A DNA stretch of 64,000 bases, taken from Fragilaria crotonensis (taxonomy: Eukaryota; Bacillariophyta; Fragilariophyceae; Fragilariales; Fragilariaceae). The notes below the pieces were generated by a model that saw only the letters and a program-made list of their open reading frames with translations, was not told the origin of the DNA and did no database searches. Both the position numbers and the translations under genes were made by a program. The stretch spans positions 1 to 64,000 of the forward strand of contig JAKSYS010000059.1 of NCBI GenBank assembly GCA_022925895.1. Direction: 5' to 3'. Of the stretch, positions 45,876 through 57,812 are shown in pieces (position 1 is the stretch's first letter; every line of letters begins with the position of its first letter).

Positions 45876-46489
45876 GAGAGTGCCTAATGCGCTTAGAATT
45901 AATGCGCTTATAAAGCACTTGCACCAATCAAAATCGTCCGGGACGTCATCATGGCAATTTAATTCTGTGCGACCCCCTGCTAATTTTAAGTCATCCTATG
46001 ACCATGTGGGTCACATTGCTTCTGCCGTTGGCCCAATGTGCGAAATCATTAGCGTACTGCAAATCACGTGTTGGAGAGTACACACGATGAAACCTCAAAA
46101 ATTACAAAATACACATATACTACAGTACAGTATATCTAGACAAAGCATACTCGGAGTTTGGAGTACATGTCTGATACATGATACAAAAGTACTCGGAGTA
46201 CTAAACGCAGAGTACTCGCTCTGGAGTCTTCTCAAAGTGCAAAATTTAATTCAACCGACAGTGCGAATACATGGAGGTCTGTATATGTTGTATATGTTCC
46301 ACTGTGCGTTGTGAATTTTTGGAATGTGTGCTCTACATGTACTACGAGTGCAAATTATGCATTTTCCATAAATTTGTTTTGCATGCAACACTTCTTGGTC
46401 CTCATTGTTGTTGCTGCTTTCGCTCATCCTTTTGGTACCTGATTTTGTGGCAATAGCAGCTTGTTGCTGTTGTGTGGGCAAAAGTGGTG

Positions 46490-46965
46490 GTTGCACTCAG
46501 GCCAGGCAACGAGGAATTCCAGCAGTCGACAAGCAGTAGGCAGTAGTAGACTTGCTGTGCCGGAAAGTGGTGGTTCTTGTGCTCAGACCCGCCAATAAGG
46601 AACTGCAGTCGTCGAGGACTGTCAACTACCTGACGTGGCGATAGCTGCTTGTTGCCATACAGCGACAAACGGTGGTTGCGCTCAGGCCAGGTGACAAGTG
46701 ATCGGCACTGGAGCCAGCTGCCGAGGAATCACAGTTGAGGATTGTCAACTACCTGACGTGGCGATAGCTGCTTGTTGCCATACAGCGACAAACGGTGGTT
46801 GCGCTCAGGCCAGGTGACAAGTGATCGGCACTGGAGCCAGCTGCCGAGGAATCACAGTTGAGGATTGTCAACTACCTGACGTGGCGATAGCTGCTTGTTG
46901 CCATACAGCGACAAACGGCGGTTGCGCTCAGGCGAGGTGACAAGGACTCGACTCTTGACTTGTTC
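46490..46965. repeat. 123-bp tandem repeats inside the MULE
   Basis: The block gtcaactacctgacgtggcg recurs at 46621, 46744 and 46867, an exact 123-bp period. Copies 1 and 2 are almost identical and copy 3 is partial. Degenerate copies extend left to about 46490 and right to about 47040. The location, between the left TIR and the plus-strand gene, fits a promoter or transposase-binding region. Confidence 0.85.
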
Positions 46966-47108
46966 TGTAAGTGGTGGTTGTGCTTAGGCCAGGGGGGCGA
47001 CAAGGAATTGCATCAAGTACCTGACTTGGTGCTGGCTGATTGTTGCCGTAAGGAGTGGCAAGCAGTGGTGTGTTCTTGTCAGGCGTGGGTGGTTGTGGTG
47101 TTCTTGTG

Positions 47109-49390
47109 ATGATGCATCCCAACCCACCACATGACCGTGCTTTGATTGGTGCCAAGAGGAAGACCTCTTCAAGTCGAACTGCAGTTCTCAACCTGGGGCA
47201 ATCCCCAAGGGTTTATCCCGTGGGAGCTGCCTCAAAGAGTGGGAGACGTGTCGGGAGGGACAGTTGTGGCATTGGTTGCGATGATGTTTGCAACGATTCT
47301 GGCCAAGGAAGCGATGTGGATATGCATATTGCAACCTTGTATTCTGATAATGACAAAAAATTCGAAAATGCTCGGGAGGAGAAGCAAGAACCGCAACAAC
47401 AGAGCACCAGGGGTAAGAAACGCCGTGCTAGGAAGAAGAGGATCAGGGCTGCCAGAAGTGGCGACAATTTGGACAGCCATTGTAATGATAGTGATGGTTA
47501 CACTCCTGACGCGGAATATGTCAACAAGAAGAAACCGAAGGGGGACAGCAGCATTGAGAATGCCGACAAACTTCCTGATCGCATGCCCCGTGAATTCCTC
47601 CCATCGCAGGAACAAATGCTGGCTCTGCTTGTTAAGGGCTTGGCATTTGTGCCTGGCTCTTCTGACGAAATACTATTCAGGAAGACGTTCCGCCTGGATG
47701 TTGAGAATGATTGTCGTAAACCTGGTGATGTGAAGCTTTGTGGCACTCCTATGTCCTTCATTCTGAATTCACTTAATACTGTTTACCAACATGATTACGA
47801 TGTCCTGCAACTCTCTTCAATTTCGGATATGTTCCTGGAACACAATGCTAATGCTGGAGCATCTGTCGATTTTGTGCAGAAGGTGTACCTCATGGATGTG
47901 ATTTTGAACCGATCGATGAGTCCCTCCTCATCCCCTGCACCATCGGCTGGAGAAGGAGTTCTTATTGATCCAGACATTGTGGCTGTGATGAGGTGCTTTG
48001 AGGACGATGACTTGATGGACAGTGTTGACTTCAAGTTCCGGACATGCTTGGCTTTCATTCCTGATGCTGGGATTTTTTACTGTGCAAGGGAAAGACATCA
48101 CCCTGATTCGGGTGTCGATAATACTTTGATCCCCCTGGATATGAGTTGGCTTCGTCTCCACCATCGCCATCATTGCGATGGGTCAGGACTTTACAATTTT
48201 GGGGACGGTTATGTGAAGAGGTTGTTCATGGATGACGGTCAGCTGGTTTCCATCTGGAGAATTGGTTTGAGGTCCACTTGCCATAATGGCCATGCACGAA
48301 AGATATACCATGCGCACCAATGTTCCGATCGGATGGGTCCGAAGATGGCCCCAGATGTATTCTCTGGTGAGGATGCTGGGACATGGCCACAGGCAGAGCT
48401 TGCAGCTCTGTACAATTGCAAGTTAGCATCGGCCACCTCAGCCAGGGAAGGGGGGCGCCACTATGCACTCGGTTGCCATCATTTCAACATGCCGCCAACA
48501 TGTTGGATCCTTGACCCGACTTGTGATCCTGTCATTGATGTGATTATTGCCATTGACGATGAGGGAATTGCAAGGACAGGCAGACTGTCCTTAGCATTCG
48601 GCATGTCCAAACCCTCCACCCAGGGGCTGGTACATGGTTAGATGACGTAACAACCTGTAATTTGGCAATCCACAGTGGTGTTCAGACTTCTAATGCACGT
48701 GCTGGAAAGGGTGATGTTGGGTCCATGCATGCCCTTGGCACAAACATCACAAAGGGTGACATGAACCCTGTCCCGTACGCTACCAATCGGAGTGTTCATC
48801 AGGGCGTGCTTCGTGATATGGTTGTCGCATTGCATTCGATTGGGAAGGCATGTTTCCCCGATGTCCTTGGTGTCATCCTGGGTCTTGAGGCTGACTCTGG
48901 ATTGGAACCTGTGCAACCAATGAATGGAGATGGTGTTCAACGTGTTGGATATACGATTGACATGAGTGTCAATCTGGGTAATGCTTCGCATTATGATATC
49001 CATGACGCTTCACAGGGGTATGCAGTTTGGACAGAAGACAACCCGTCAGTGGGCTTTAACTGGTACTTTATCCTGCCAAATGTCCATGGTGTAAAGCCGG
49101 ATGGGGCGATCTTTTCAGGTCTTGCAGTTCGTCTTTGTCATGGAGTGGCAATATCATGGGATGGAAGAGTATTGCGTCACTGTACTTCCATTTCCATGCC
49201 TGATGGTCCAAACGGTGAGAGAGTTATGAAGGGGGCTCGACAGCAATTTCAGAACAATCTCTATGGAACTTTCACTGCCGCCAAAGAGAAGGTTGTAAGT
49301 GCTGGTAGGGATTTGTGCACTAAGAAGCAGGCTCTCAAAGGTGTTGAGCTTGTAGCTGGAAAGGATGAGGAGAAAGCGCGCTTGGTATGA
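47109..49390 (+). CDS. MULE passenger gene; C-terminal part dioxygenase-like
   Basis: The open frame continues to a stop at 48641, and a second frame runs to 49390. A GT-AG intron 48630-48685 (56 bp, ctg|gtacat...gttcag|act, phase 0) would join them into 741 residues; the splice is inferred. ATG 47109 is the first real start. The N-terminal 110 residues are basic with a KKRRARKKRIRAAR run, a likely nuclear signal. The central part is unassigned but ordered. In the C-terminal 230 residues, SHYDIHDASQG (His609, Asp611), WYFILPN, GVAISWDGRVLRHCTS (His672) and GERV (Arg686) give the HxD...H...R spacing of 2OG-Fe(II) dioxygenases. TET/JBP-type dioxygenases are known to travel with some DNA transposons. 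The fold assignment is inference from motif spacing only. Confidence 0.6.
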
Positions 49391-49606
49391 AAGTTTGTAT
49401 GACGATAATCATTTTCATAACTATTACGAAGATATTCTACGGTTTTCCTTAGTCACAAAAACGTTATACACAAGCGTTATAACGTTATTGCTCCATAGCG
49501 TATGAATTGTTTTCTGACAACCTTACAATTTCTTATGTATATCGTGCTGCTTCTCCTGCTCATTCACAGTTCTTTTTGTTTGACGTAGACAAATAGTTGG
49601 GAGTCA
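49391..49606. other. Spacer between the convergent MULE genes
   Basis: AT-rich 216 bp between the two stop codons. It contains a short direct repeat, gttatacacaagcgttataacgttat, and presumably both polyadenylation regions. No other feature is seen. Confidence 0.5.
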
Positions 49607-52600
49607 CTAAATGCCTTTTCCATCCATTTTTGGGACTGTTTTTGCTCGTACATAAAATGTGATGTTTTCATCACTGCTTTCATTGTCTTTCCTCCGAAAG
49701 TTTCCGCCTCGCTCAATCAGCTGAACTCCCACAATATTGTTGTCTGGGGATGGAATCTGCGAGTGCTCAGAATTCTTGTGTCTGTAGATGCTGTTTGGAC
49801 GTGAAATATACTCCATGGCCTCATTGGAGAAGTGGACTGACCTTATAGAAAGATGGCGAATGGTATGAGAGGGAGGTGGAAGGTTGTCTTGTAGCTCGCG
49901 AGTGAGTTTCAAGGCATTACCAGCACTTGGCAACGTAACCTCATGGCAATTTTGATTGCCCAAAGTTCGATACCATTTATTCCACCCCATACTATTCTTT
50001 TTTCCAACAAAAGCCGCCTTGTCCATAACAGAACATCGTTTAATGGTATGCTGTGTCGAACCACAAAATGAGCATTGAGAAGGCCTGTTGCGGGCATCTG
50101 CTATTTTTGATGCCCGTGCATTTCTCTCATTCATGGAGGTCAAGCGTTTGTGCCGCACCTTCCCAGAATTGTGGCGCTGCATTTCGAAGTTGTTGCCAGG
50201 ATCACCACCAGCAAGTGGTGCAAAGATGCCTTCTCTCCTAAACTCAGCATTTGGCCCAAATGCCGCCAGAAATGCATCAGCGTCTGACATGAAGCCAACC
50301 AATGGTACAGATGACTGGTTGCCAGAAGAAGCAGACATACTCAGGGCATCTCGCATGCGAACTAAGACCCCTAAGCATTCGCAACGCAAGTCTTCGCTGG
50401 GAAGGCTTAATGCAAGGTTTGCAACACTATTTGCCACATCTGTGAAGTCCCGATAGGTCACATTCCTCTTTGTTGACTTCAAATTGCCAGTTATTCCTTC
50501 CATTGTCCTTTCCTGAGCTGCATCGTCACCTTCTTTACCCTCCTCTCCAAAGTACACATCATTTTCTTTATCTCCATCATCACCGCCATCGCTGATAGAA
50601 CACTCTGTACTAGGAATTTCACCGTTCAAAATTGCACCCTCATGATGTTCCAGGACTCCGAGTTCCAACTTATCACCAATACTTCCAATATATGTATCCC
50701 TGTCTATCACCCACATCGAAAGAATATTGGTAAACTCTGGATTTGGGGCTGCAATAGTCAGTGGCTGTGCGTGAAACTTTGGATGGACCAGATCCAACTG
50801 AAATGATCGCTTGTGGTAGGCAAAGAGATGCCTGCATTGCAGTTGGTAGGCAATGAAGACATTACATGAACACTTGCGCCCATCAATGATACGAGAAGGT
50901 TTTGATGATTTGCCTTGCCATATGACTTCCATCATTGGTGCTGCATCTTGATGCTCGCTACTGGTACCCGCAAGGGGGAGTGCACAGTAATACTCAGAAG
51001 ACTTCCGGTACTGTTCCTCACAGATTTTGAAACCGCGTTTTGATAGCTTGAGGAGCATAACTTTGATTTGTTCATCCGATGCAGTATGACTATTTGCAGC
51101 ACTTTGTCGCCTGTATTGATCCCGAAGCCTTGCCCTCTTATTAGAAAGCTCTGACATCCTCTGGATACAATCTTTAACCTGCGTTGCTGGGTCATCCCAA
51201 CTGCCACCACCAATGCGAGCAACATAGGAAGCATGGTTGGACTCAGCAACTGATGATCCAAGAAGCTCCTCATTGCAGGGTGTTGCACACACTGAATAAC
51301 GTGCAAATCTATGCCTTCCCGCATGTACAATGTTGTTGAAGTAATTGTTCAAGCTTTGGGGCTCATCCCGACTTTCCATTGTTGTAAGAATCATTAACCT
51401 TGTCTTCTCGTAGTCTTCCAAAGTGTATGACTCATGCACCAGAGCTCTCAGCATTCCGCCATAATAATTCCACTTGTCGACACCGAATTGTTTATACCAT
51501 GTGCCACAGTCTGCCGACAAAAGATGGTGTATATCATCAAGGAGTGAACAAGAGTCTTGAATGCCGAGGATACTAGCAGACTGTCACATGTTACTAACCC
51601 ATCACCATAGATAACTCGAAGGCCATCCAATTTTCGGTTGGAGGAGAAGTTATTGCAGCACCTAAGCAGCCATGCGTATGCCTCTATCCGCTCAGAGATG
51701 ACGATGGCTTCAGCGCATACAACCATATTGCCATAGCCATCCAAAGAGGTAACCGCAATATATGGGTAGGAGAAATGGTTGAGTTGACGTTTCATACCAT
51801 CCAACGAAATGCAAGATGCACATGAGTCCCAATCAAACCTCATTGTGGCTGTTTGCCAACAAATACCAACAATTGTGTCATTTTCATCGCGCTGGATATC
51901 AAAGAGAAATGATGGATCCTTTCTGTGTAGTTGACATAGGTAGTGAACAACCAAGCATTTGGTTCCCGGGTCAGACAGAGCATCCTTCAAGGTATCACTG
52001 GCAATTTCCTCAGCAATAGAGAGGTACTCTGGGGGTAGGTTGTCACTTAAAATGAAATCAGCTTCTTCATTCGACACGGTTCCTTGTGCAAGGAGTGTAT
52101 CAAATGCTCCATCAGATATCTTTGCCCTGACCTTTGCTTGCACATTGTTGATGAACTTGCTGGACACGTCAAACCCCTTTGGTAGCATATCACGAAGCAT
52201 AGCCCTCATTGTTTTTGTACTTGGCTTTTGACCGCTAGCCAGCAGCTGAACAATAGTGTGCAGTTTTAAATTCTTTGTGCGAGCTACATACTTTGATGCA
52301 TGTCCACCACTCCTCCATGCTGCCTTGAATTGCTCCCCTGAAGGCTTGCACCCCTTTCCATGCATGTATTGCACCTTTGAGATCCTGAATTCATCCTGTG
52401 CGGTGCCTCTCTTTTGAACAAATGAGGCCTTAAATTCACATCCACACTTGGATTTTGCAACTTTTCTTGGTACATAGATTTTGCCATTCTCTCTCGAGAG
52501 TTCTTCTCGAGCTTTCTGTCTCCTTTCGTTCTCCGAGTCTCGTGCTGTTGTTTCAAAGCACAGAACAGAATAGCCACGGTCAATCACAAAGAACCCAAGC

Positions 52601-52770
52601 TGTGATGCTTTATCGCGCATGGCATCAATAAGTTGCCTTCGGGTTGGGAACACAGTCCCTACAGGAAACTCGCTCTCGAACTCACTCTTGATGTGGAGTA
52701 GATTTCCCATCTCTGCATCAGAGTAGAAGAGGTCATCAGCATGATTATGGTCAGTGGTAGCTTCGTCCAT
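49607..52770 (-). pseudogene. MULE transposase with one frameshift
   Basis: Two overlapping minus frames make one Mutator-like transposase. The first (52770-51448) has a Cys/His region (KCGCEFKASF...YMHGKGC, about 109-141) like the FAR1/WRKY-GCM1 type. It then has the DDE core: Asp324 in SLDGMKRQ and Asp390 in VIYGDGLVT. The second (51520-49607) supplies the catalytic Glu (VAESNH, residue 93), a SWIM zinc finger CSC...CRH (217-231) and a zinc knuckle C483-C486-H491-C496. Family continuity (SLLDDIHHLLSADCG lies only in the second frame, upstream of its first ATG) places the frame change near 51583-51587. With one base restored the protein would be about 1,080 residues. The rest is clean, so this is a recent lesion, an assembly error, or less likely a programmed shift. 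Confidence 0.85.
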
Positions 52771-53156
52771 GGTGCTGAAAGTTGAAACAGGAGTCGGGTT
52801 TCTGTAAGTTGGTGAATTGCACTGCCGGTGTAGCTAGCTATCGGAGTGCAAATTTGCGTTTTGAAAATTTTATGAACATATCCGTGAAGGTTAGCGCGCT
52901 CGTTCGGCAGGTGGGAAATTTGAATCCAACCTGATTTGAATCCATTGATATTTTCAGACGAGGTCAAATGACTCTTTTTTGTAGAGGCAACCCCTCCCAA
53001 AAATGATGACGTCCCGGACAATTTTGATTGGTGCAAGTGCTTTATAAGCGCATTAATTCTAAGCGCATTAGGCATATTCCGTTTTCATCTACTCCGAGTA
53101 CTTCGCTACAGAGTTATATATTGCGATCATTCATCGTTGCTGCAGCCGGTCTAAGC

Positions 53157-54368
53157 ATGGTATCGGAAGGTAATATCAGTGATGAGGATGGGAAAGGCAA
53201 GGGCAATAGCAATGTCCAAGAAGACAATGAGGACGACTACCAGGTGCATCTTGTTCAGACGTTGTTGACAGTGAATGAAGTGTTTGTGTATCGGATTCCA
53301 CCGATGAAGACTTCTGGAGGTCATAGGTGCGTGTGGGCGTGTGTCGTTATCCCCTGGAATCCAATAATTGGATCGTCATTATTGCCAGTGCCCATTATGG
53401 TTAACATCCCCGTTGTACAACAAACAATCAATTAGCTTACCAAATGAATTGACTTCTTCTATCGTTTCAGAGCTGAAGACTGGGATTTATCGAATCCACT
53501 TCAAACATGTCGATTGACCGTTGATCGTATGGACCAGTCGTGTTGGATACAGCTGTTTGTTGATGCCTGGAAACCACTGCCAACAACAACAAAACCGGAT
53601 GCTCATGCTACGAATGATCGCGATCCTTCCGCCACCACAACTGGAGTCCGTAAAGTTGAATCCAGTCTATTTTGTCGTTCCATCATTACAGTAACGCCCA
53701 CCGATGACAACAACCATGCTACTTTCAACGACACCACAACAACATCTAAAGTACGTCACATGGTCGAACCCGTTGTGGATTCATCACGGTACTTTGTTGT
53801 CAAGATTCAAAATACCGCAACAACAACAACCAACAACAATACTAGTAGTAGAAATCATTCTGCCAATCGAACTGCCCACATTGGTTTGGGATTTCGAGAA
53901 CGTGACGATGCCAGCAATTTCATCTTGGCCTTGCAAGATTATGAAAAGAGTCGACATCGAGAATTTCAAGCCAACAAAATGTTGGAACAGTATGAACGGG
54001 AACAAAAACAACAGCAGCAAGGCCTAGCGTCTGAAGCATCGGGTGAATTGGAACATGACACAACAACAACAGCAGCAACAACGGCACCTCCCCTCATTAG
54101 CAAGTTAACATTGAAAGAGGGGGAAACCATTCACATTAAGCTCAAGGGACTTGCAGGGAGCGCCGCTAAGGAGCATAAGAAAGCTGCCAGTAATAACTCC
54201 AGTAGCAGCAGTGTCGGTGGTACGACGATCCCATTGCTGAAGAAGAAGCCACCCATTCTTGTGAAGCCGCCGCCACCACCACCGTCAGTAAATGTGGAGG
54301 ATGGAAAAATCGCGGCCACTCAAGGGGACGATGACGAGGATGAATGGACCGACTTTCAAGAGTCATGA
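53157..54368 (+). CDS. NECAP-like adaptor protein of clathrin-mediated endocytosis
   Basis: A two-exon gene: 53157-53326, intron 53327-53470 (144 bp, gtgcgt...tttcag), exon 53471-54368; 355 residues. The N-terminal 170 or so residues are the NECAP PHear-type domain: EVFVYRIPPMKTSGGHRAED across the splice, LTVDRMDQSCWIQLFVD, VEPVVDSSRYFVVKIQ, then HIGLGFRERDDASNFILALQ. The domain carries Asn/Thr-rich insertions. A low-complexity tail follows, with TLKEGETIHIKLKG, a proline run and a terminal EDEWTDFQES. That ending resembles the WxxF motifs by which NECAPs bind the AP-2/AP-1 appendage. Known role of the family: linking adaptor complexes to accessory proteins on coated vesicles. The MULE ends 77 bp upstream of the ATG, so its right TIR has become part of the promoter or leader. 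Confidence 0.88.
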
Positions 54369-54556
54369 TCCTGACGATCACGCTTTAGCTGATGTTACCA
54401 GCCTCCAGCATGGCAAGGTCGGGCCGGCACATCACAACAGTTTAACTATAGAACTCTATTACTTAGGGATTCCCAGAAAAGATCTCCCGCTTCTGTAGCC
54501 CTTTCAAAATTTTCCAAACACCTGTCTCACGAGTTGAGTGCACCGACTGAGCGGAA

Positions 54557-57500
54557 TTACAACAGAAACACACCAAACGTCGACACTAGTCCTGCAAGGG
54601 TGCTCCATAACTGGATTGATCGCCCAACATTCGGACAGTTTGACGTTGAATCTGTCGATGGCGCCGCCTGGGGTGCCGTCGTCTTGATCGTCGCCGGAGA
54701 CAACGTGACACGACTGGACCGACATGATGTACTATCAAAGTCGATGCACTCGTCATTCACAAACATGGCCCTGCAATTGTCATTGTTCGTTGCTTCTAAA
54801 GTATCCATGGTTGCGGAAACGTTGGAATACGTAAATTTACCACTTTGACTCCAGACAGGATACGTGTAGTCGCCTCCGTCAAAACACACATTGTCTAATG
54901 TTGTGGTGGACTTGGCATCGATGTACACACCGTACGACAATTCGTCCGTGGTATCGCTGGTTTCACCTAGTATGTGAAATCCATCCACAGTGGCCGAACT
55001 CGAGTCACTGACGTGGACGAAGGCCTGCATGAAATCAAGAAAAAAGTGCGACTCGATTGTCAGAAGTACCCATTACAGGACTGACATGTCGCTCAACGCA
55101 CTTTGTCAACTTACAAAAGGAATAGTGGAGTCAATGACGGAATCGGATAGTACTAGGGACGATGCATTCGAGATTGAGTACACTTCCCAGGATGTGAAAT
55201 TCTGTCTTGTTAACCCGACATGCCCAGACACAAAGACAAGATTGGCATCCAATGTCGACGCACCCGAGACAAACGCAAAGCTCTGTAAACAATAATCGGT
55301 GAGATGGAGATACGGACAAGAAAAACCATCCTGTCACAGCATCGACACGAGTTCAACTTACATCAAATGTATTCGATTGTGCGTATACATCGGTCAGTTG
55401 GAGAACGGCGCCCTCCAGGGATTGAAACATACCGACTTGCGCCGTACCTCCCTTGTTGTTGGACAAGCCGACTTGATCATACGTCGCAGTACTGTTGAGC
55501 ACAACCGCCATGCCACCCTTGACGATATTGTCAGAAAAGTCGGCATCACTCACGGACATGGATGAACCTGTGTCACACACCACCAGATCGCCCCGGTTTG
55601 TGTTCTTGGTTGCGGTAACGTTGGAAGCCTCCCACGTTGAGTTTGTCGTACAGCGAAATAGCGATTTCTATTTCAGCAGAAAATGTCCATGGTGAGAGAC
55701 TTATGTATAATTCTCACGAGTTCTGACAGCAGGGTCTACTCACTTCAATGGAATTCTCAGAAAGGCTGACTTGATTTAATAGCACTTGCGAAGAAGAATA
55801 CGCAAAGATAGCCGACTGTGTGGTGGAGAAAATGTGAGCAACTGCTATAGAGAGAGAAATTGGAGGGTGCATGTGAATGAACTTACATTTGCGATTTCAT
55901 TCAAGGATATGGTTGTATTGATTAAATGGAGCGTCGAGGAGTCCAAAACACTCATCAGATGGAACCCTGTAACATTGTTGATAGTTACCAGCGTATCTTG
56001 AATCTTGCAATTCGCATTCGATTCCAGAAAGAAGACTGCAACAGCGGCGAGATTCATGGATACTAGCGAGGCTTTACCAAACGAAAGAGATCCGCCACTT
56101 CTAACGTATATATGCCATTCGGCTTCATTTTCGATCCACCCGACTGCGTTCACGACAACCTCACTAAATACCTCAATACCAATCTGAGCGACATTCGAAT
56201 TAAACGCAACGGATTCAAATCGAGCCGTGCCTCGAAGGGTAGCGATCGAAAGCCCTCCAATATTCTTGTAAAATTTCGAATCGGTCATCACCATGTTGCC
56301 CTGGCTGGAAAGGGAGACAAGACTCTGCAAAGGCATCAAAAGTGTGAGATTGGTGTCCTCGTCTGGCTATGACGCAGCCGGGCAGAGACGTACTGTAGAA
56401 AACTTGTTTCCCGTGATCGCACACTCATTAACCGTGACATCGACAGTTCCCTCACAAGATAACCCGTTCACGAAGTTGTTCCCTGCGAGAGTTGTCCCGC
56501 TCAAGGAAACAGTCGATGTTCCTTGTCCGATAACCATATTGTTCACTGTGTTGTTTGTCAATTGACAGTCGTTGATAGTTATTGCCGCATTCTCCGCCCG
56601 AATGAGATCCAAGGTCATTGACACTGTTGAAACGGTCCCCGTTATTTGAACTCGCTCCAACTCCAAGACGCCATTGCTCGCATAAATCAAGGCATCCCCC
56701 GTCGTTGTACCATTGTTCGCAACGGACAATGTGGTGTATTCCATATTCTCAAAAGTACAATTGGTCAAATGCGTTTGGGACGTCCCATCTGCCATCACGA
56801 CGGGACCACCTTGTCCGACAAAGGAACAGTCTTCCACGTCCAGCGATCCAACGCCTGTGTGCAACAGGGACGAGGAATTGAAGGAAAGGCCACGAATGGT
56901 GATAGAATCCAAATTTTGAACTTGTACAGTAACATTTGTCAACAAACACTCGTTACTCAATGCACCGTCTGCGCCGCAGAGGAGGAAAGAATTGTTCATG
57001 AGAAGAGTTAGTGTAGATGACGATGATGATGCCATCGTGAATGCTGTGTTGGGGCACAAAACGTAGGAGGGAGGCACGGGGGCCGGTTTTCCGAGTTGAA
57101 CTAGATCCCAATCGTATTGAATTTGGCAATTCAAATCATCAATGGTCGAAAAGCCATTGGTTTCATTAGAAGCGGAGCCAGGACAGCCAACCCTACATTC
57201 TGAAGCAGGAATTGGCAATATGGTGGGGGCCTCCGACGGAAACGCGCTCAGAGCCGCGGAGAGGGCGGCAGATGGAAAATTGGTCGCAATGGCCGTGGGT
57301 GCCTGAGAATCAGGTACAGAAGGTGCTCCCGATGGAGTGACTGTGTTTGATGCGGGAGTCGATGGAGTTGGGACCGGGGAGACAAGGGTTGGAATGGGAG
57401 AGATAGCAGAAGGGGCTGAAGATGTTGTACCTTGTGATATTGCCGATGGAGCAAGAGAGACAGTGCCTGGAGCGGGGGAGACAGCGCTGGGAGCGAGAGA

Positions 57501-57812
57501 GTTCGTAGACGGAGCCGTGGATGTTGTCGCTTCAGCCGGAGAGACAGTGGCTGGATCGAGAGATGCAGCAGACGGTGCGGCAGATGTTGTAGCCAGAGCT
57601 GTAGAGATAGTTGACGGAGCCGGAGATATTGCAGCTGGAGCTAAAGAGACAGTAGATGGAGCGACTGGGCCCTGCGTTGCTGGAGCAATCGGCTCGGCGG
57701 ATACCGGCGAGAATGTTTTTTGCTCCTTGTTTTGACCTCCGGTTTCTTTTGGTACTTGTTGCGCCAACGCAACTCCAAAAAGCAGCGCAGCGATGAGCGA
57801 GCGATTCATCAT
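54557..57812 (-). CDS. Secreted beta-helix-like protein, probably GPI-anchored, six exons
   Basis: Exons 57812-56394, 56324-55887, 55815-55744, 55667-55362, 55282-55115 and 55024-54557. The five introns are 69-90 bp, all GT-AG and all phase 0; total 956 residues. MMNRSLIAALLFGVALAQQ is a signal peptide. Residues 25-185 are an Ala/Pro/Ser/Thr repeat (SPAPSTIS-type), likely a glycosylated stalk. Then come a CRVGCPG cysteine pair and several hundred residues of short beta-strand repeats (LTNCTFENM, VEDCSFVGQG, INDCQLTNNT), characteristic of right-handed beta-helix proteins. The C-terminus (SIQLWSTLAGLVSTFGVFLL) is hydrophobic with no charged tail, as in GPI signals. Likely role at the cell surface or wall, for example polysaccharide binding or cleavage. 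No catalytic residues could be assigned. Confidence 0.83.

Larger units (their letters stand above)
45876..53079. mobile_element. Complete Mutator-like element (MULE), 7.2 kb
   Basis: Terminal inverted repeats of 77 bp (45876-45952 and 53003-53079) match at 73 positions. The mismatches are three near the tip and one inside. The element is flanked by a perfect 9-bp direct repeat, cgttttcat, at 45867-45875 and 53080-53088, the target size usual for Mutator elements. It carries two convergent genes: an unknown two-exon gene on the plus strand and a MULE transposase on the minus strand. The near-identical TIRs and intact target duplication indicate a recent insertion. Confidence 0.92.

Noticed and set aside
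45876-53079. KDZ/Zisupton assignment of the 7.2-kb element, suggested by the SWIM finger and possible dioxygenase
   Set aside because: The DDE motifs, FAR1-like N-terminus, 77-bp TIRs and 9-bp target duplication fit Mutator better, and KDZ-type Cys clusters are not seen.
57337-57735. Plus-strand Gly/Ala/Val-rich frame
   Set aside because: It is antisense to the Ala/Pro/Ser/Thr stalk of the beta-helix gene.
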